Shown one piece after another: positions 21,097 to 31,449 of a DNA stretch of 64,000 nt. This DNA is from Solimicrobium sp. (lineage in GTDB: Bacteria; Pseudomonadota; Gammaproteobacteria; Burkholderiales; Burkholderiaceae_D), in the NCBI GenBank assembly GCA_021155915.1, contig JAJNBE010000008.1, forward strand, positions 31,194-95,193, written 5' to 3'. How positions within the stretch are numbered: the first letter of the stretch is position 1; each line of letters opens with the position of its first letter. Both the position numbers and the translations under genes were made by a program. A model generated the notes under the pieces. The model did not search any database, had not been told where the DNA came from, and was given only the letters and a program-made list of their open reading frames with translations.

Positions 21097-22053
21097 TTAT
21101 TCTGCGAATATTTCAAAACAATCGCCATCACTTAACGAAAATCCTTTCAAAAATTCTGAAGCCGGCAGTCGTTTACCTCCTGGTTTTTGTAATGTTAATA
21201 AGCGTAAAAATTCTTCTCCACATGCAATCAATAAAGATTGGTCCTGCATGATGAGCTGTCCGGTTTTAGCCGATAATGGACCGCTTGTCACCTCAGCGTT
21301 CCACAATTTTAAGATCACACCATTTAGAACGCCATAAGCACCAGGAAAGGGATTGAACGCACGAATCTTCCTTTCTAATACACGTGCAGGTTGAGCAAAA
21401 TCCAGTGCAGCTTCTTGTTTACTAATCTTGCTAGCGTAAGTAACTCCCTCAGCGGGTTGTGGAGCTGCAATTAGCCTGCGTAATCTACGTAAAGCATCTA
21501 CCACCATTTCAGCACCCAGTACCGCTAATTTATTATGTAGCGTCATCTGATTATCGTCACTAGCTATATGTATTCGTTGCGTCGATAGCATCGCACCGGT
21601 ATCTAATCCGGAATCCATTTGCATAATCGTGATACCGGTTTCGACATCTCCCGCTTCAATTGCACGATGAATCGGCGCAGCACCTCTCCAACGAGGCAAT
21701 AACGAAGCATGAATATTCAGACACCCAAGCGGTGGAATAGTTAAGACTGATTCCGGTAGGATCAGTCCGTAGGCTGCGACTATCATCACATCATGCGGGA
21801 TTTCTTGCAAAAGGTGATGTGCTTCTTGTGCTTCTTGTGAATAGTTACCATCCAATCGTAATGATTTGGGTTGGGAAATAGGCAGGTGGTGCTGCAAGGC
21901 AAACTGTTTTACTGCAGAAGCGCTCAGCTGCATGCCGCGTCCTGCGGGCCGATCTGGTTGAGTGAGCACTAAGACGATTTCATGACCTGCGGCATGGATC
22001 GCTGCTAGGGCAGTGGCAGCGAATTCAGGCGTGCCGGCGAAAATAACTTTCAT
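21097..22053 (-). CDS. fmt: methionyl-tRNA formyltransferase
   Basis: [43 protein letters not shown]; overlaps def by 4 nt. Confidence 0.97.
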   Translation of the reverse strand: MKVIFAGTPEFAATALAAIHAAGHEIVLVLTQPDRPAGRGMQLSASAVKQFALQHHLPISQPKSLRLDGNYSQEAQEAHHLLQEIPHDVMIVAAYGLILPESVLTIPPLGCLNIHASLLPRWRGAAPIHRAIEAGDVETGITIMQMDSGLDTGAMLSTQRIHIASDDNQMTLHNKLAVLGAEMVVDALRRLRRLIAAPQPAEGVTYASKISKQEAALDFAQPARVLERKIRAFNPFPGAYGVLNGVILKLWNAEVTSGPLSAKTGQLIMQDQSLLIACGEEFLRLLTLQKPGGKRLPASEFLKGFSLSDGDCFEIFAE

Positions 22054-22634
22054 AAGAGACCACGTTTGATAGCAGGCTTTTTAGTAACATCCGTATCAAT
22101 ATTGCGTTCGTTATTGCGTTCCATCTGACGCGCTATTTGGCGCTCTTCTTTCAACAGTCGGCTTTTAATCCGATTTTGTTTCAACGGCGATAAATACTCC
22201 ACAAAAACGGTGCCTTTTAGATGATCTAATTCGTGTTGCACACAAACTGCTAATAAGCCCTCTGCACGGAGTTCAAATGGATTCCCATCGACGTTAAGAG
22301 CGCGAACTGTTACTTGCGCTGGCCGCTCCACTGCACCATATATGTCGGGCACCGACAAACATCCTTCTTCATAAACAAATTTTTCTTCACTCTGCCAGAC
22401 AATTTCCGGATTAATAAAAACGCGAAGTTCATTGCGCGTGTCAGAAATATCTATCACTACAAGTTGGATATGTTCATCCACTTGCGTGGCGGCTAAACCA
22501 ACGCCAGGAGCGTTGTACATGGTTTCGGCCATATCAGTGACTAATTTTTTTAGGCGTGCATCAAAACTCGTCACTGGTCTGGCGATTTTATGTAGACGCT
22601 TATCGGGATATCTGAGGATGGTGAGGGTGGTCAT
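22050..22634 (-). CDS. def: peptide deformylase
   Basis: [47 protein letters not shown]; start set at 22632-22634. Confidence 0.97.
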   Translation of the reverse strand: MTTLTILRYPDKRLHKIARPVTSFDARLKKLVTDMAETMYNAPGVGLAATQVDEHIQLVVIDISDTRNELRVFINPEIVWQSEEKFVYEEGCLSVPDIYGAVERPAQVTVRALNVDGNPFELRAEGLLAVCVQHELDHLKGTVFVEYLSPLKQNRIKSRLLKEERQIARQMERNNERNIDTDVTKKPAIKRGLL

Positions 22635-22875
22635 AGGACGAAATATAATTGATGGGGCATATTCAACATAAGAAAAATTTGCAAATAACCTGAGGCGACC
22701 AGTCACCGTTTCCAAACTAAGCAACTTGATAAACTACTTAATGCTTATCCTCGGTCCGGTTTTTCTTGCCAGTTCAACGATTTGTGTGCAGAATTTGCGT
22801 CGAATTTGCCCTCCAAAGTTTATCGCGCTAATTGGACCGCAAGGATTTCACAAACAACCTCAATGAAAAAACGCA

Positions 22876-24021
22876 ATGGAAAATAAAGTTAAAAAGTTTA
22901 GCACACTCGGGTGGTTTTCCGGCTTATGCCCATTATTATTATGCTCACTAATCAGCGCGCCAGCGATCAGCTTACCCATCGTTAATGCGACTGATTCTGC
23001 ATCCGGCAATTTTAACGCAAAGGCAACTCCCTGTTCGTTTTTAGCCAATGCACCCGATCAGCACGTGGTTGTTCAAGGCGATACATTGTGGGGTATTTCT
23101 CGATTATTCGCAGAACATCCCTGGTGCTGGCCGTCTATCTGGGGAATGAACCGTCAAGAGATAAAAAATCCTCATTGGATCTATCCGGGCCAAACCATCT
23201 ATTTTGATCGTGTTGCTAAAAGATTGCGACTTGGAAAACCCCTTGATCAGGCAGATGCAGAAACTGTTCCCAGTATACGCCTATCTCCAAAGATACGAAG
23301 CGAACCTTTACCGAGCAATGCAATTACCACCATCCCTGCTAATGCGATTGGACCGTTTTTATCGCAACCTATTCTTTTCGAAAAAGATGAATTGGCCAAT
23401 GCGCCGCACATTGTCTTAGCCAACCGCAGCCATATTAATAGCGTTAAATCTGAGAAGACTTATGTAAAGGGGGATCTTCGTGATCTCACTGATTTTCAGG
23501 TCTATCGGCCTGCCACTCCCTTAATTGATCCTGAAACTAAAGAGCTGCTTGGATACGAATATACCTATGTCGGCAGTGTAAAACTAACTAAAAAAGCGGC
23601 AGCTGCCAAGGAAGCGCATACTTTTCTTGTCACCAACGCAAAAGAAGAATTGTCTGTCGGTGACCGCTTATTGTCTGTTCCCCTGACTGAAATTACCAAT
23701 TACGTGCCGCATTCGCCAAATAATAAGTTAAACGGTCGCGTTGTATCGGTTTATGGCGGTGTTGCGTTAGCCGGACAAAATCAGACAATCGCAGTTAACC
23801 TTGGCTCAAAAGACGGAATAGATGTGGGAACTGTCCTGAAAATGTATCGTACTGGTAAAACTGTTGTCGATAAGCTGGATAATAATGGTCTGGTCCAGAT
23901 CCCGAATGAAGAATACGGTACGCTATTTATTTATCGTGTATTCAACAAAGCTTCTTATGGACTCATCATGGGTATAGCAGATGCTACTCGTGTTGGCGAT
24001 ACAGTCAAGTCACCAGAATGA
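22876..24021 (+). CDS. secreted LysM-domain peptidoglycan-binding protein
   Basis: Signal peptide; HVVVQGDTLWGISRLFAEHPWCWPSIWGMNRQEIKNPHWIYPGQTIYF; conserved neighbour of def-fmt/dprA. Confidence 0.9.
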   Translation: MENKVKKFSTLGWFSGLCPLLLCSLISAPAISLPIVNATDSASGNFNAKATPCSFLANAPDQHVVVQGDTLWGISRLFAEHPWCWPSIWGMNRQEIKNPHWIYPGQTIYFDRVAKRLRLGKPLDQADAETVPSIRLSPKIRSEPLPSNAITTIPANAIGPFLSQPILFEKDELANAPHIVLANRSHINSVKSEKTYVKGDLRDLTDFQVYRPATPLIDPETKELLGYEYTYVGSVKLTKKAAAAKEAHTFLVTNAKEELSVGDRLLSVPLTEITNYVPHSPNNKLNGRVVSVYGGVALAGQNQTIAVNLGSKDGIDVGTVLKMYRTGKTVVDKLDNNGLVQIPNEEYGTLFIYRVFNKASYGLIMGIADATRVGDTVKSPE

Positions 24022-24045
24022 GACCTCGGCATCCCCCACTGCGCG

Positions 24046-24155
24046 AGCCAAATACAGCGTTGCGTGTTGCTCGCAAGCCTTATGCACCCCATACATTCCG
24101 GTTGAGCTCCGTGCGCCTTGTCTTTAGCTGGCTCGCAACGATTGTGCAGAGGTTT
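24046..24155 (+). repeat. dispersed intergenic repeat, copy A
   Basis: Aligns by eye over ~110 bp to 56962-57070: caaatac(a/g)gcgtt...ccgg(t/c)tg...gctccgtgcg..ttgtcttt...gctcgc..aac..ttgtgcagagg. Confidence 0.6.
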
Positions 24156-24214
24156 CTGCATACGGTTTCCGGTAGTTCATCAATATTAATTAATATAACT
24201 TGACGGACTACGGC

Positions 24215-25321
24215 ATGTCAGAAATAAATAGCTGGATACGATTAACCTCCACCGACGGCATTGGATGTGAGGCCGCAAGAAAATTACTAACGACCTTCGG
24301 TTTGCCTGAAAACATCTTTTCTGCTTCGTATCAAGCATTAAGACAAATTGTTTCCGAGCGGCAAGCAAATGCACTTATCGCGCCACCGTCTAAAGAAACC
24401 TTAGCAATAATTGAGCGCACAAATTATTGGTGTACAGAAAAAAATAATTTCTTTGTCACCTTAGCGGATCAGAATTACCCTGCTCAGTTGCTTGAGATCC
24501 CAGATCCGCCTGCTGTTTTATATGTAAAAGGAAATATCGATTTGCTTAAGAGCACGTCGATCGCCGTGGTTGGCAGTCGCAATGCAACGGCACAAGGCAT
24601 AATTAATGCGGAACAATTTTCCAGCAGTCTGAGCCGGTCCGGACTAACCATTACTTCCGGGATGGCGTTAGGCATTGATACTGCGGCACATTTAGGAGGG
24701 CTGGCATATACAGGCTCGACCATTGCCGTCATTGGAACTGGAGCTGATATTGTCTATCCGGCGCGTAACCGCGGTTTAGCTCACAAAATAGCAGAACAGG
24801 GCTGTATTGTGAGCGAATATGTATTGGGTACGCCTGCTATCGCATTTAATTTCCCCCGACGCAATCGATTGATCTCCGGATTATCCCAGGGTGTATTAGT
24901 TATTGAAGCTGCCGTGCAGTCAGGATCATTAATTACTGCGCGAATGGCATCGGAACAAGGTCGGGATGTTTTTGCTATTCCAGGTTCCATTCATTCTCCG
25001 CTCGCTAAAGGTTGCCATTTCTTGATCAAACAGGGTGCCAAATTGGTGGAAACTGCTGAAGATATTTTGTTGGAATTGCGTTTGGATCATCTAAGTAAAA
25101 AGCTCACCAAATCCAATCCTGTCTCAACGCTACCCTTGTCATCTAACGAAGATTCTTCGCCCCTCCTTACCGATATGGGGTACGACCCAATTCATCCTGA
25201 CGTCTTGGCGGAGCGTAGCAATATAGATAGCGGTGAATTAAGTGCTAAGTTACTTATGTTGGAACTAGATGGTCTGATAGAAATAGTCCCTGGTGGACTT
25301 TATCGTCGGGTGATACGCTAG
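24215..25321 (+). CDS. dprA: DNA processing protein DprA
   Basis: VVGSRNATAQG, SGMALGIDTAAHLGGL, GTGADIVYPARNRGLA, FPRRNRLISGLSQGVLVIEAA. Confidence 0.97.
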   Translation: MSEINSWIRLTSTDGIGCEAARKLLTTFGLPENIFSASYQALRQIVSERQANALIAPPSKETLAIIERTNYWCTEKNNFFVTLADQNYPAQLLEIPDPPAVLYVKGNIDLLKSTSIAVVGSRNATAQGIINAEQFSSSLSRSGLTITSGMALGIDTAAHLGGLAYTGSTIAVIGTGADIVYPARNRGLAHKIAEQGCIVSEYVLGTPAIAFNFPRRNRLISGLSQGVLVIEAAVQSGSLITARMASEQGRDVFAIPGSIHSPLAKGCHFLIKQGAKLVETAEDILLELRLDHLSKKLTKSNPVSTLPLSSNEDSSPLLTDMGYDPIHPDVLAERSNIDSGELSAKLLMLELDGLIEIVPGGLYRRVIR

Positions 25322-25469
25322 TAAAAATTAGAATTTAGAGCGTGTACATTACAAATTTGCATTATCATGAGCGAAATTTAGTACTGCATCGTACGGCTCA
25401 CCGGTGCTGCTCACCTCCATTGCTTCACTATTGATCGGCTGCGACTTCGCCTTTACCTGAGAATAAACT

Positions 25470-28001
25470 ATGACCAAGACTCTCATTATTGCTGAAAAGC
25501 CTTCTGTCGCTAATGACATTGCCAAGGCTATAGGTGGCTTTACGAAACACGATGAGTACTTTGAGTCGGATGATTATGTTTTGTCTTCAGCGGTTGGACA
25601 TTTATTAGAAATTACGGTACCCGATGAATATGATGTCAAACGGGGTAAATGGAGTTTTGCTAACTTGCCGATGATCCCGCCCTATTTCGGATTACGTCCA
25701 ATTGCCAAAACGGAATCTCGCTTAAAAGTTTTATCAAAGCTCATTAAACGTAAAGATGTTACTGCCTTAATTAACGCCTGTGACGCCGGTCGTGAAGGCG
25801 AGTTAATCTTTCGATTAATTGCTCAGCATGCCAAAGCCAAACAGCCGGTTCAGCGGCTTTGGTTGCAATCTATGACACAAAATGCAATTCGCGACGGGTT
25901 CTCTCGCTTGCGTTCGGACACGGAAATGATGCCATTAGCAGATGCAGCACGGTCGCGCTCGGAAGCGGACTGGCTCATCGGCATTAATGGCACGCGTGCC
26001 ATGACAGCTTTTAACTCTAAAGAGGGCGGATTTTATCTAACTACAGTTGGCCGCGTCCAAACGCCCACATTATCAATTGTGGTCAGGCGTGAGGAAAAAA
26101 TCAAACAATTTGTACCGCGTGCTTTTTGGGAGGTACGTGCTGAATTTGTTTGTGCAGCGGGTATCTACGAGGGCCGCTGGCTGGATCATCACCATAAAAA
26201 AAATGAACTCGATCCTGAGCAGCGCGCCGAACGTTTATGGAGTAAGGCAGCAGCAGACTCCGTGGTTACCGCTTGCCGCAATAAGATCGGCACCGTCACC
26301 GAAGAATCCAAGCCGGCAACGCAATTGGCACCCGCCTTATTCGATCTAACCAGTCTGCAGCGTGAAGCTAATTCTCGTTTTGGTTTTTCTGCTAAAAATA
26401 CGCTCGGTATCGCCCAGGCACTGTACGAAAAGCATAAAGTATTAACTTACCCACGAACGGACTCGCGGCATTTGCCCGAAGATTATTTGCCCACGGTGAA
26501 ACAGACATTAGACGTTATCTCCGAGAACAGTAATTATCAGCAATTTTCCTCAACTATTTTGAAACAAGGTTGGGTTAAGCCAAATAAGCGGGTTTTTGAT
26601 AATACCAAAATTTCCGATCACTTTGCCATTATTCCCACTACACAAGCGCCCAAAAATTTATCGGAACCAGAACAAAAGCTTTATGATTTAGTCACGCGAC
26701 GCTTTATGGCCGTGTTTTTCCCAGCTGCTGAATTTCAGGTTACCACACGCGTCACCGAGGTTTCCGGCCATCATTTTAAAACCGAAGGCAAAGTCATGAC
26801 TAAGCCCGGCTGGTTGGCCATTTATGGAAAACAAATGGCCACGAATAGCGAAGAAAATGGCACGCTGGTTCCCGTTGCAAAAGGGGAAACGGTTAAAACT
26901 GAATCGGTTCAGGCGCACGAATTAGTTACCAAACCGCCTGCGCGTTATACGGAAGCAACGCTTTTATCGGCGATGGAAGGCGCGGGTAAATTGTTTGACG
27001 ACGATGAACTGCGGGCCGCTATGTCTGGTAAAGGCTTGGGTACCCCAGCTACGCGCGCTACGATTATTGAAGGATTGCTGACGGAACATTATTTGCTACG
27101 CGAAGGACGTGAACTACAACCCACCGCCAAAGCTTTTCAACTCATGACCTTGTTACACGGATTAGGCGTAGATGAACTCACTTCTCCAGAACTTACGGGT
27201 GAATGGGAACATAAGCTGTCGAGAATAGAAAAAGGGCAAATTAGCCGCGAGGAATTTATGCGAGAAATTGCGCAAATGACGCAAATCATCGTTAAGCGCG
27301 CCAAAGAATATAATAACGATACCATCCCCGGTGATTACCACACATTAACTACCCCTTGCCCCCATTGCGGTGGAGTTATAAAAGAGAATTACCGTCGTTT
27401 TGCTTGCACCCAGTGTGAATTCAATATGTCGAAAACGCCCGGTAGTCGTCAATTTGAAATTGTCGAAGTGGAGGAATTGTTAGCTAACCGCCAAATTGGT
27501 CCATTACAAGGATTTCGTTCCAAAATGGGTCGCCCCTTTGCTGCGATTCTTAAGATCGTACCAGACGATGAAGGAACCAACCTCAAGCTTGAGTTTGACT
27601 TTGGGCAAAACCAAAATGATGAAAATGCCGAGCCGGTTGACTTTACCGGCCACCCGGTTTTAGGTCCTTGCCCCAAATGCGGATCGAACGTATATGAGAT
27701 GGGATTAACTTATGTATGCGAAAAAAACGTTGAAAAACCCAAAGCCTGTGAGTTCCGTAGCGGTCGTATTATTTTGCAGCAAGAAATTTTGCCGGAACAG
27801 ATGATAAAATTACTGAACGATGGTAAAACAGACCTCTTCCCAGGTTTTATCTCGCAACGTACCCGTCGCCCATTCAAAGCGTTTTTAGTTAAAGCCAAAG
27901 ACGGCAAAATTAGTTTTGAATTCGAGGAACGCAAGCCGAAAGCAGCGGGGGCTAAAAAACCTGTTAAGAAGACGACGGCGAAATCAAAAGTGGCGGCCTA
28001 A
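25470..28001 (+). CDS. topB: DNA topoisomerase III
   Basis: MTKTLIIAEKPSVANDIAKAIGGF, NACDAGREGELIFRLI, TTVGRVQTPTLSIVV, LTYPRTDSRHLPEDY; Zn-finger motifs, basic C-terminus. Confidence 0.97.
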   Translation: MTKTLIIAEKPSVANDIAKAIGGFTKHDEYFESDDYVLSSAVGHLLEITVPDEYDVKRGKWSFANLPMIPPYFGLRPIAKTESRLKVLSKLIKRKDVTALINACDAGREGELIFRLIAQHAKAKQPVQRLWLQSMTQNAIRDGFSRLRSDTEMMPLADAARSRSEADWLIGINGTRAMTAFNSKEGGFYLTTVGRVQTPTLSIVVRREEKIKQFVPRAFWEVRAEFVCAAGIYEGRWLDHHHKKNELDPEQRAERLWSKAAADSVVTACRNKIGTVTEESKPATQLAPALFDLTSLQREANSRFGFSAKNTLGIAQALYEKHKVLTYPRTDSRHLPEDYLPTVKQTLDVISENSNYQQFSSTILKQGWVKPNKRVFDNTKISDHFAIIPTTQAPKNLSEPEQKLYDLVTRRFMAVFFPAAEFQVTTRVTEVSGHHFKTEGKVMTKPGWLAIYGKQMATNSEENGTLVPVAKGETVKTESVQAHELVTKPPARYTEATLLSAMEGAGKLFDDDELRAAMSGKGLGTPATRATIIEGLLTEHYLLREGRELQPTAKAFQLMTLLHGLGVDELTSPELTGEWEHKLSRIEKGQISREEFMREIAQMTQIIVKRAKEYNNDTIPGDYHTLTTPCPHCGGVIKENYRRFACTQCEFNMSKTPGSRQFEIVEVEELLANRQIGPLQGFRSKMGRPFAAILKIVPDDEGTNLKLEFDFGQNQNDENAEPVDFTGHPVLGPCPKCGSNVYEMGLTYVCEKNVEKPKACEFRSGRIILQQEILPEQMIKLLNDGKTDLFPGFISQRTRRPFKAFLVKAKDGKISFEFEERKPKAAGAKKPVKKTTAKSKVAA

Positions 28002-28147
28002 TGTCGTTTGAGACCTACATTTACGAGATCTCTACACAGGATACTGGGCTACGCTGGGTAGAGCTCGGATAGTAGGCTGTGCAGAAAATTCTAAAATACG
28101 ATGTAACACAAGATTATTTACGCAATACAATTAATCCGTTTCAACGT

Positions 28148-28188
28148 GAATAAAAAAGCCGATCATTGATCGGCTTTTTTATTCACAA
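28148..28188. terminator. bidirectional intrinsic terminator
   Basis: Palindrome gtgaataaaaaagccgatcattgatcggcttttttattcac between convergent topB and the cytochrome c gene. Confidence 0.9.
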
Positions 28189-28193
28189 AATTA

Positions 28194-28730
28194 TCATTTT
28201 GCGACAATCGTGTCGGCTGGCACTTTGACTTCAGGCTCTTTGAAATTTCCCCCACTTTGATTAGCCATATACACCACAGCACGTGCTACTTCAATGTCGT
28301 CCAGATCCGCATTACCGCCCTTCGCTGGCATAGCATTTAGTCCATTCAACGCATTACCAACCACTTTATCGTAACCGGTCTTAAGACGTGGAGCCCACGC
28401 GCCAACATCGCCCAGTTTAGGCGCGCCCGCAACGCCAGCACCATGACATGCTACGCACGTTGATTTGTAAATTTCTTCGCCGGAAAGCAGTTGTTTCGGA
28501 GCGCTGGCATCTTTGAAAGTATAGCCCATATCAGAAATTGGCTGAATACGTGCCGCAATGGCTTCCGGTGTTTGCGCATCCGAACCCGCATTGGGTAAAA
28601 AGCCAAAAGTGACAAATTTCACCAATAGCACAATAACAATAATAGGTGCAACAAATGCAGCTAAAATAGCAATAATCAATTGTTTTGGCGTTTTTATTGC
28701 TGATTCGTGTTCGTCGTGTGCATCACTCAT
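28194..28730 (-). CDS. class I cytochrome c (c5-like), membrane anchored
   Basis: YKSTCVACHGAGVAGAPKLGDVGAWAPR (CxxCH) with N-terminal TM. Confidence 0.93.
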   Translation of the reverse strand: MSDAHDEHESAIKTPKQLIIAILAAFVAPIIVIVLLVKFVTFGFLPNAGSDAQTPEAIAARIQPISDMGYTFKDASAPKQLLSGEEIYKSTCVACHGAGVAGAPKLGDVGAWAPRLKTGYDKVVGNALNGLNAMPAKGGNADLDDIEVARAVVYMANQSGGNFKEPEVKVPADTIVAK

Positions 28731-28994
28731 AATTATCTCAAACCTATTTTAAGAATCTGTGCATGGCTCTTTTCGTTCTTTGCACAACATAGCATTTACG
28801 AAAAACATTTGGTTCGTTGCGCAAAGCGAGATTATAGAGCCAAAGCAAATTGTTTGGAACTGGAAATACGATACCTAAGCTATAAAATATTGTTTGGCCT
28901 GGGCCTAATTACTGGAAGGTTAACCAAACAGCTAATCACTATTTTGGCTTATAATGCGCCACCGCTGTATCGCTGTTAACCTCTTCATTCCAAT

Positions 28995-29069
28995 GCGACC
29001 GTCTTCCAACGGATAGGATACGAGCCTCCGAAGCTCGCAATACAGGTTCGATTCCTGTCGGTCGCACCA
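28995..29069 (+). tRNA. tRNA-Arg (anticodon CCG), CCA encoded
   Basis: gcgaccg...cggtcgc acceptor pairing; anticodon arm cgagc-ctccgaa-gctcg (loop CUCCGAA, anticodon CCG); T arm caggttcgattcctg; terminal acca. Confidence 0.95.
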
Positions 29070-29556
29070 GTCTCCACTATTAACAATAGTTAAGGTTTAC
29101 CCAAAGCATCCTTCCTTTCTGTCACGCAATAAATGACAATCAACTACCATCTTTAGAGGGAAACTTAGCCATTCTGCCTTTTGAAATCGACAATCTCCGT
29201 CTGTCAAGGTCGCTACTTGTGGAAATTACGTATACCAATTAAACCAATGTAGAACTATTATTACTAACGTATAGCTTCTGTAGAGAGAGGGTGATCTAAT
29301 TTGATTCAGTCACTATCTATACAATATGAGTAGCTTGCTTGAGATTAGAAACAATTGATTGTTATCCCATTGTCGTAGAAATCTTTTAACAAAAAAATGT
29401 TGTTAAAAAGAATGCGGGCATGAAAAAAGAAAGATCAGTTTTATTTAGAAGTTAGTACCCGGTAGGGTATCGGATGCTTTTATAGCTTGTTCTAAAACAG
29501 GATATAAACGTAAGGTTATGTATGTTCCACGTACGAAAACAAAAAAAGGTGTTGTC

Positions 29557-31128
29557 ATGATCAAAAAAACCGCTGTGGCCGTCTTAATAACAGTATTAAA
29601 CTATTCAATTTTTATAGCAGCGTCTGCTGCGGCATCAAGTAATGAATTTAGAGGGCCAGTTTCTGTAAAAGGTAAAGCATTTGTAGATGCTCATGGAAAA
29701 AGATTTATGGTGCGAGGTGTAGCCGTCGCTAATTCAAAAGATGCTTCTGATGACCATGTATATGACATGCTTACGGATGATAATTTCTCAGAGGAGTTCG
29801 AGAAAAAAATTCTCCCGCGGTTAAAAGAGCTTAATGTTAACACGATTAGGGTCTACAACATTGACCCCACGAAATCACACGACAAGGCCATGAAGGCCTT
29901 AGAAAATGCCGGTATTTACCTTACTTTGGAATTAGCCTCCCCAAAACCTGGTGAAAATATTAACCGGATTACTCCAAAATATACGCTCTCTTTATACCAG
30001 CGATATATCGCTGTTATTGACGCTATGAGTAAATATGAAAATACGTTAAATTTTAGTCTTGGTAATGAAGTGGTTTTCCCGGGTCTTATTCTTTCTGAGG
30101 TTGCAGCTAAATGCAATCCATCTAAAGGGGGAGATCAAGAAGCTGCGGGATGCGTTGATCTTGCCAACGATGCGATAAAGGGCGATGCTGCTGTTCTCAA
30201 GTCGTTAGCCAGGGATATGAAAGCATATATGAAGAGCAAGGCGAAAACCAAAGGATATCGCGAAATTCCTGTTGGCGTCGCTATGCAAGATACACCAAGT
30301 TCTCAGTGGAAAGGTCTTACGACTACTAGTACCGTTGCTCAGTATTATGCCTGCGGTAAGAGTCCTAGTCAGCGACTGGACTATGTGGCCTTAAATGCAT
30401 ATAGATACACTAACGAATCGACTAACGTTGCGCAGTATATGGGAATTTTGGAAGACTACCATTTAGACAAAATGCCTGTGCCTTTTTACTTATCCGAAAC
30501 CGGCGGAGGCAACAGACCTTCTGCCAGTGTGGAGCGTGATTGGGCTATTATTAGTTGGAATTACGGTTTGTTAGGTAATTTGGCCTCGCCAGGCACCGAG
30601 GAAATAGCTAGAAAATATGTCGACAATTTATCAGGCGAAATCGCTTTTATGCTTTTGAACTGGAAGGAAAAAGCGGGGCTGTATGATCTTGACCGTATCG
30701 CCGGCAGAGAAATTCCGTTTGAAGGCATGACAGATTTCGGAGGCGCTAAAAAACTTGCGAAACAATTTGAGGCCGTTAAAGCGATCGATTTACCCTTCCC
30801 TTCCGGGCCTCAGACAATAGCTTGTCCTGATAACTTTGAACCGCCTTTATTGCCTAACCCAGCTTCTGGTACGAAAATTAGTGTAAGGATAGATAAAAAT
30901 TTTAAAGAAAAAGGAATTGTTGTTCAAAGCGGAACGGTAATTAAACACTTGGAGAATAAAGATAAGGTGGAGGTTGAAGTTTTAAAAGATAAGGAAATGT
31001 TATTACAGACTTCTGCCCCCAATTACTTTACCGTTTGTAAAGTTCCTCAAAACAGTTTAAGAGAGGGAGATACTATTTCGGATCCCGCTAAAGAGTGGGG
31101 AGGAAACTGTCTTATTAATGATAAATAA
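29557..31128 (+). CDS. secreted GH72-like (beta-1,3-glucanosyltransferase type) protein
   Basis: Signal peptide MIKKTAVAVLITVLNYSIFIAASAAASS; GH72-like KRFMVRGVAV, LKELNVNTIRVYNIDPTKSHDKAMKALENAGIYLTLELASPK, NTLNFSLGNEVVFP (acid/base Glu), LNAYRYT, PVPFYLSETGGG (nucleophile Glu). Confidence 0.82.
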   Translation: MIKKTAVAVLITVLNYSIFIAASAAASSNEFRGPVSVKGKAFVDAHGKRFMVRGVAVANSKDASDDHVYDMLTDDNFSEEFEKKILPRLKELNVNTIRVYNIDPTKSHDKAMKALENAGIYLTLELASPKPGENINRITPKYTLSLYQRYIAVIDAMSKYENTLNFSLGNEVVFPGLILSEVAAKCNPSKGGDQEAAGCVDLANDAIKGDAAVLKSLARDMKAYMKSKAKTKGYREIPVGVAMQDTPSSQWKGLTTTSTVAQYYACGKSPSQRLDYVALNAYRYTNESTNVAQYMGILEDYHLDKMPVPFYLSETGGGNRPSASVERDWAIISWNYGLLGNLASPGTEEIARKYVDNLSGEIAFMLLNWKEKAGLYDLDRIAGREIPFEGMTDFGGAKKLAKQFEAVKAIDLPFPSGPQTIACPDNFEPPLLPNPASGTKISVRIDKNFKEKGIVVQSGTVIKHLENKDKVEVEVLKDKEMLLQTSAPNYFTVCKVPQNSLREGDTISDPAKEWGGNCLINDK

Positions 31129-31180
31129 CTGAATAAAATGCTAAATGTTTTTAAAAAGTACGAGAAGTATCAACTTTCTA

Positions 31181-31213
31181 GGCAGTCGCCCCGGTCTCAA
31201 AAAGGTGACTGCC
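31181..31213 (+). terminator. possible terminator hairpin after the GH72-like gene
   Basis: ggcagtcgcc...ggtgactgcc stem-loop; T-tract weak. Confidence 0.35.
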
Positions 31214-31449
31214 CGTTCGGTTTATTTAATCGTTTTTTATAGTTTTTATAAGGCAAGATAATTGGGGAGACTACCGTATCCCAGGCTGACGCAAAAATCA
31301 ACTAGAGGGGTGCAAATTTTGTCTGATTTGCAGGGCCGATAATTAGGCATGACACGCAATCCAGTGAGTCGGCAACGAGAAGGTGTTCATACAGTTGTCT
31401 ATTCAGAAAGGATGGGTTATTGGAGCAAGTTATGCCATTTTTCAATACT

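Noticed and set aside
31130-31400. Duplicate of the tRNA-Arg 3' end as an attR site downstream of the GH72-like gene
   Set aside because: No copy of ggttcgattcctgtcggtcgcacca seen there
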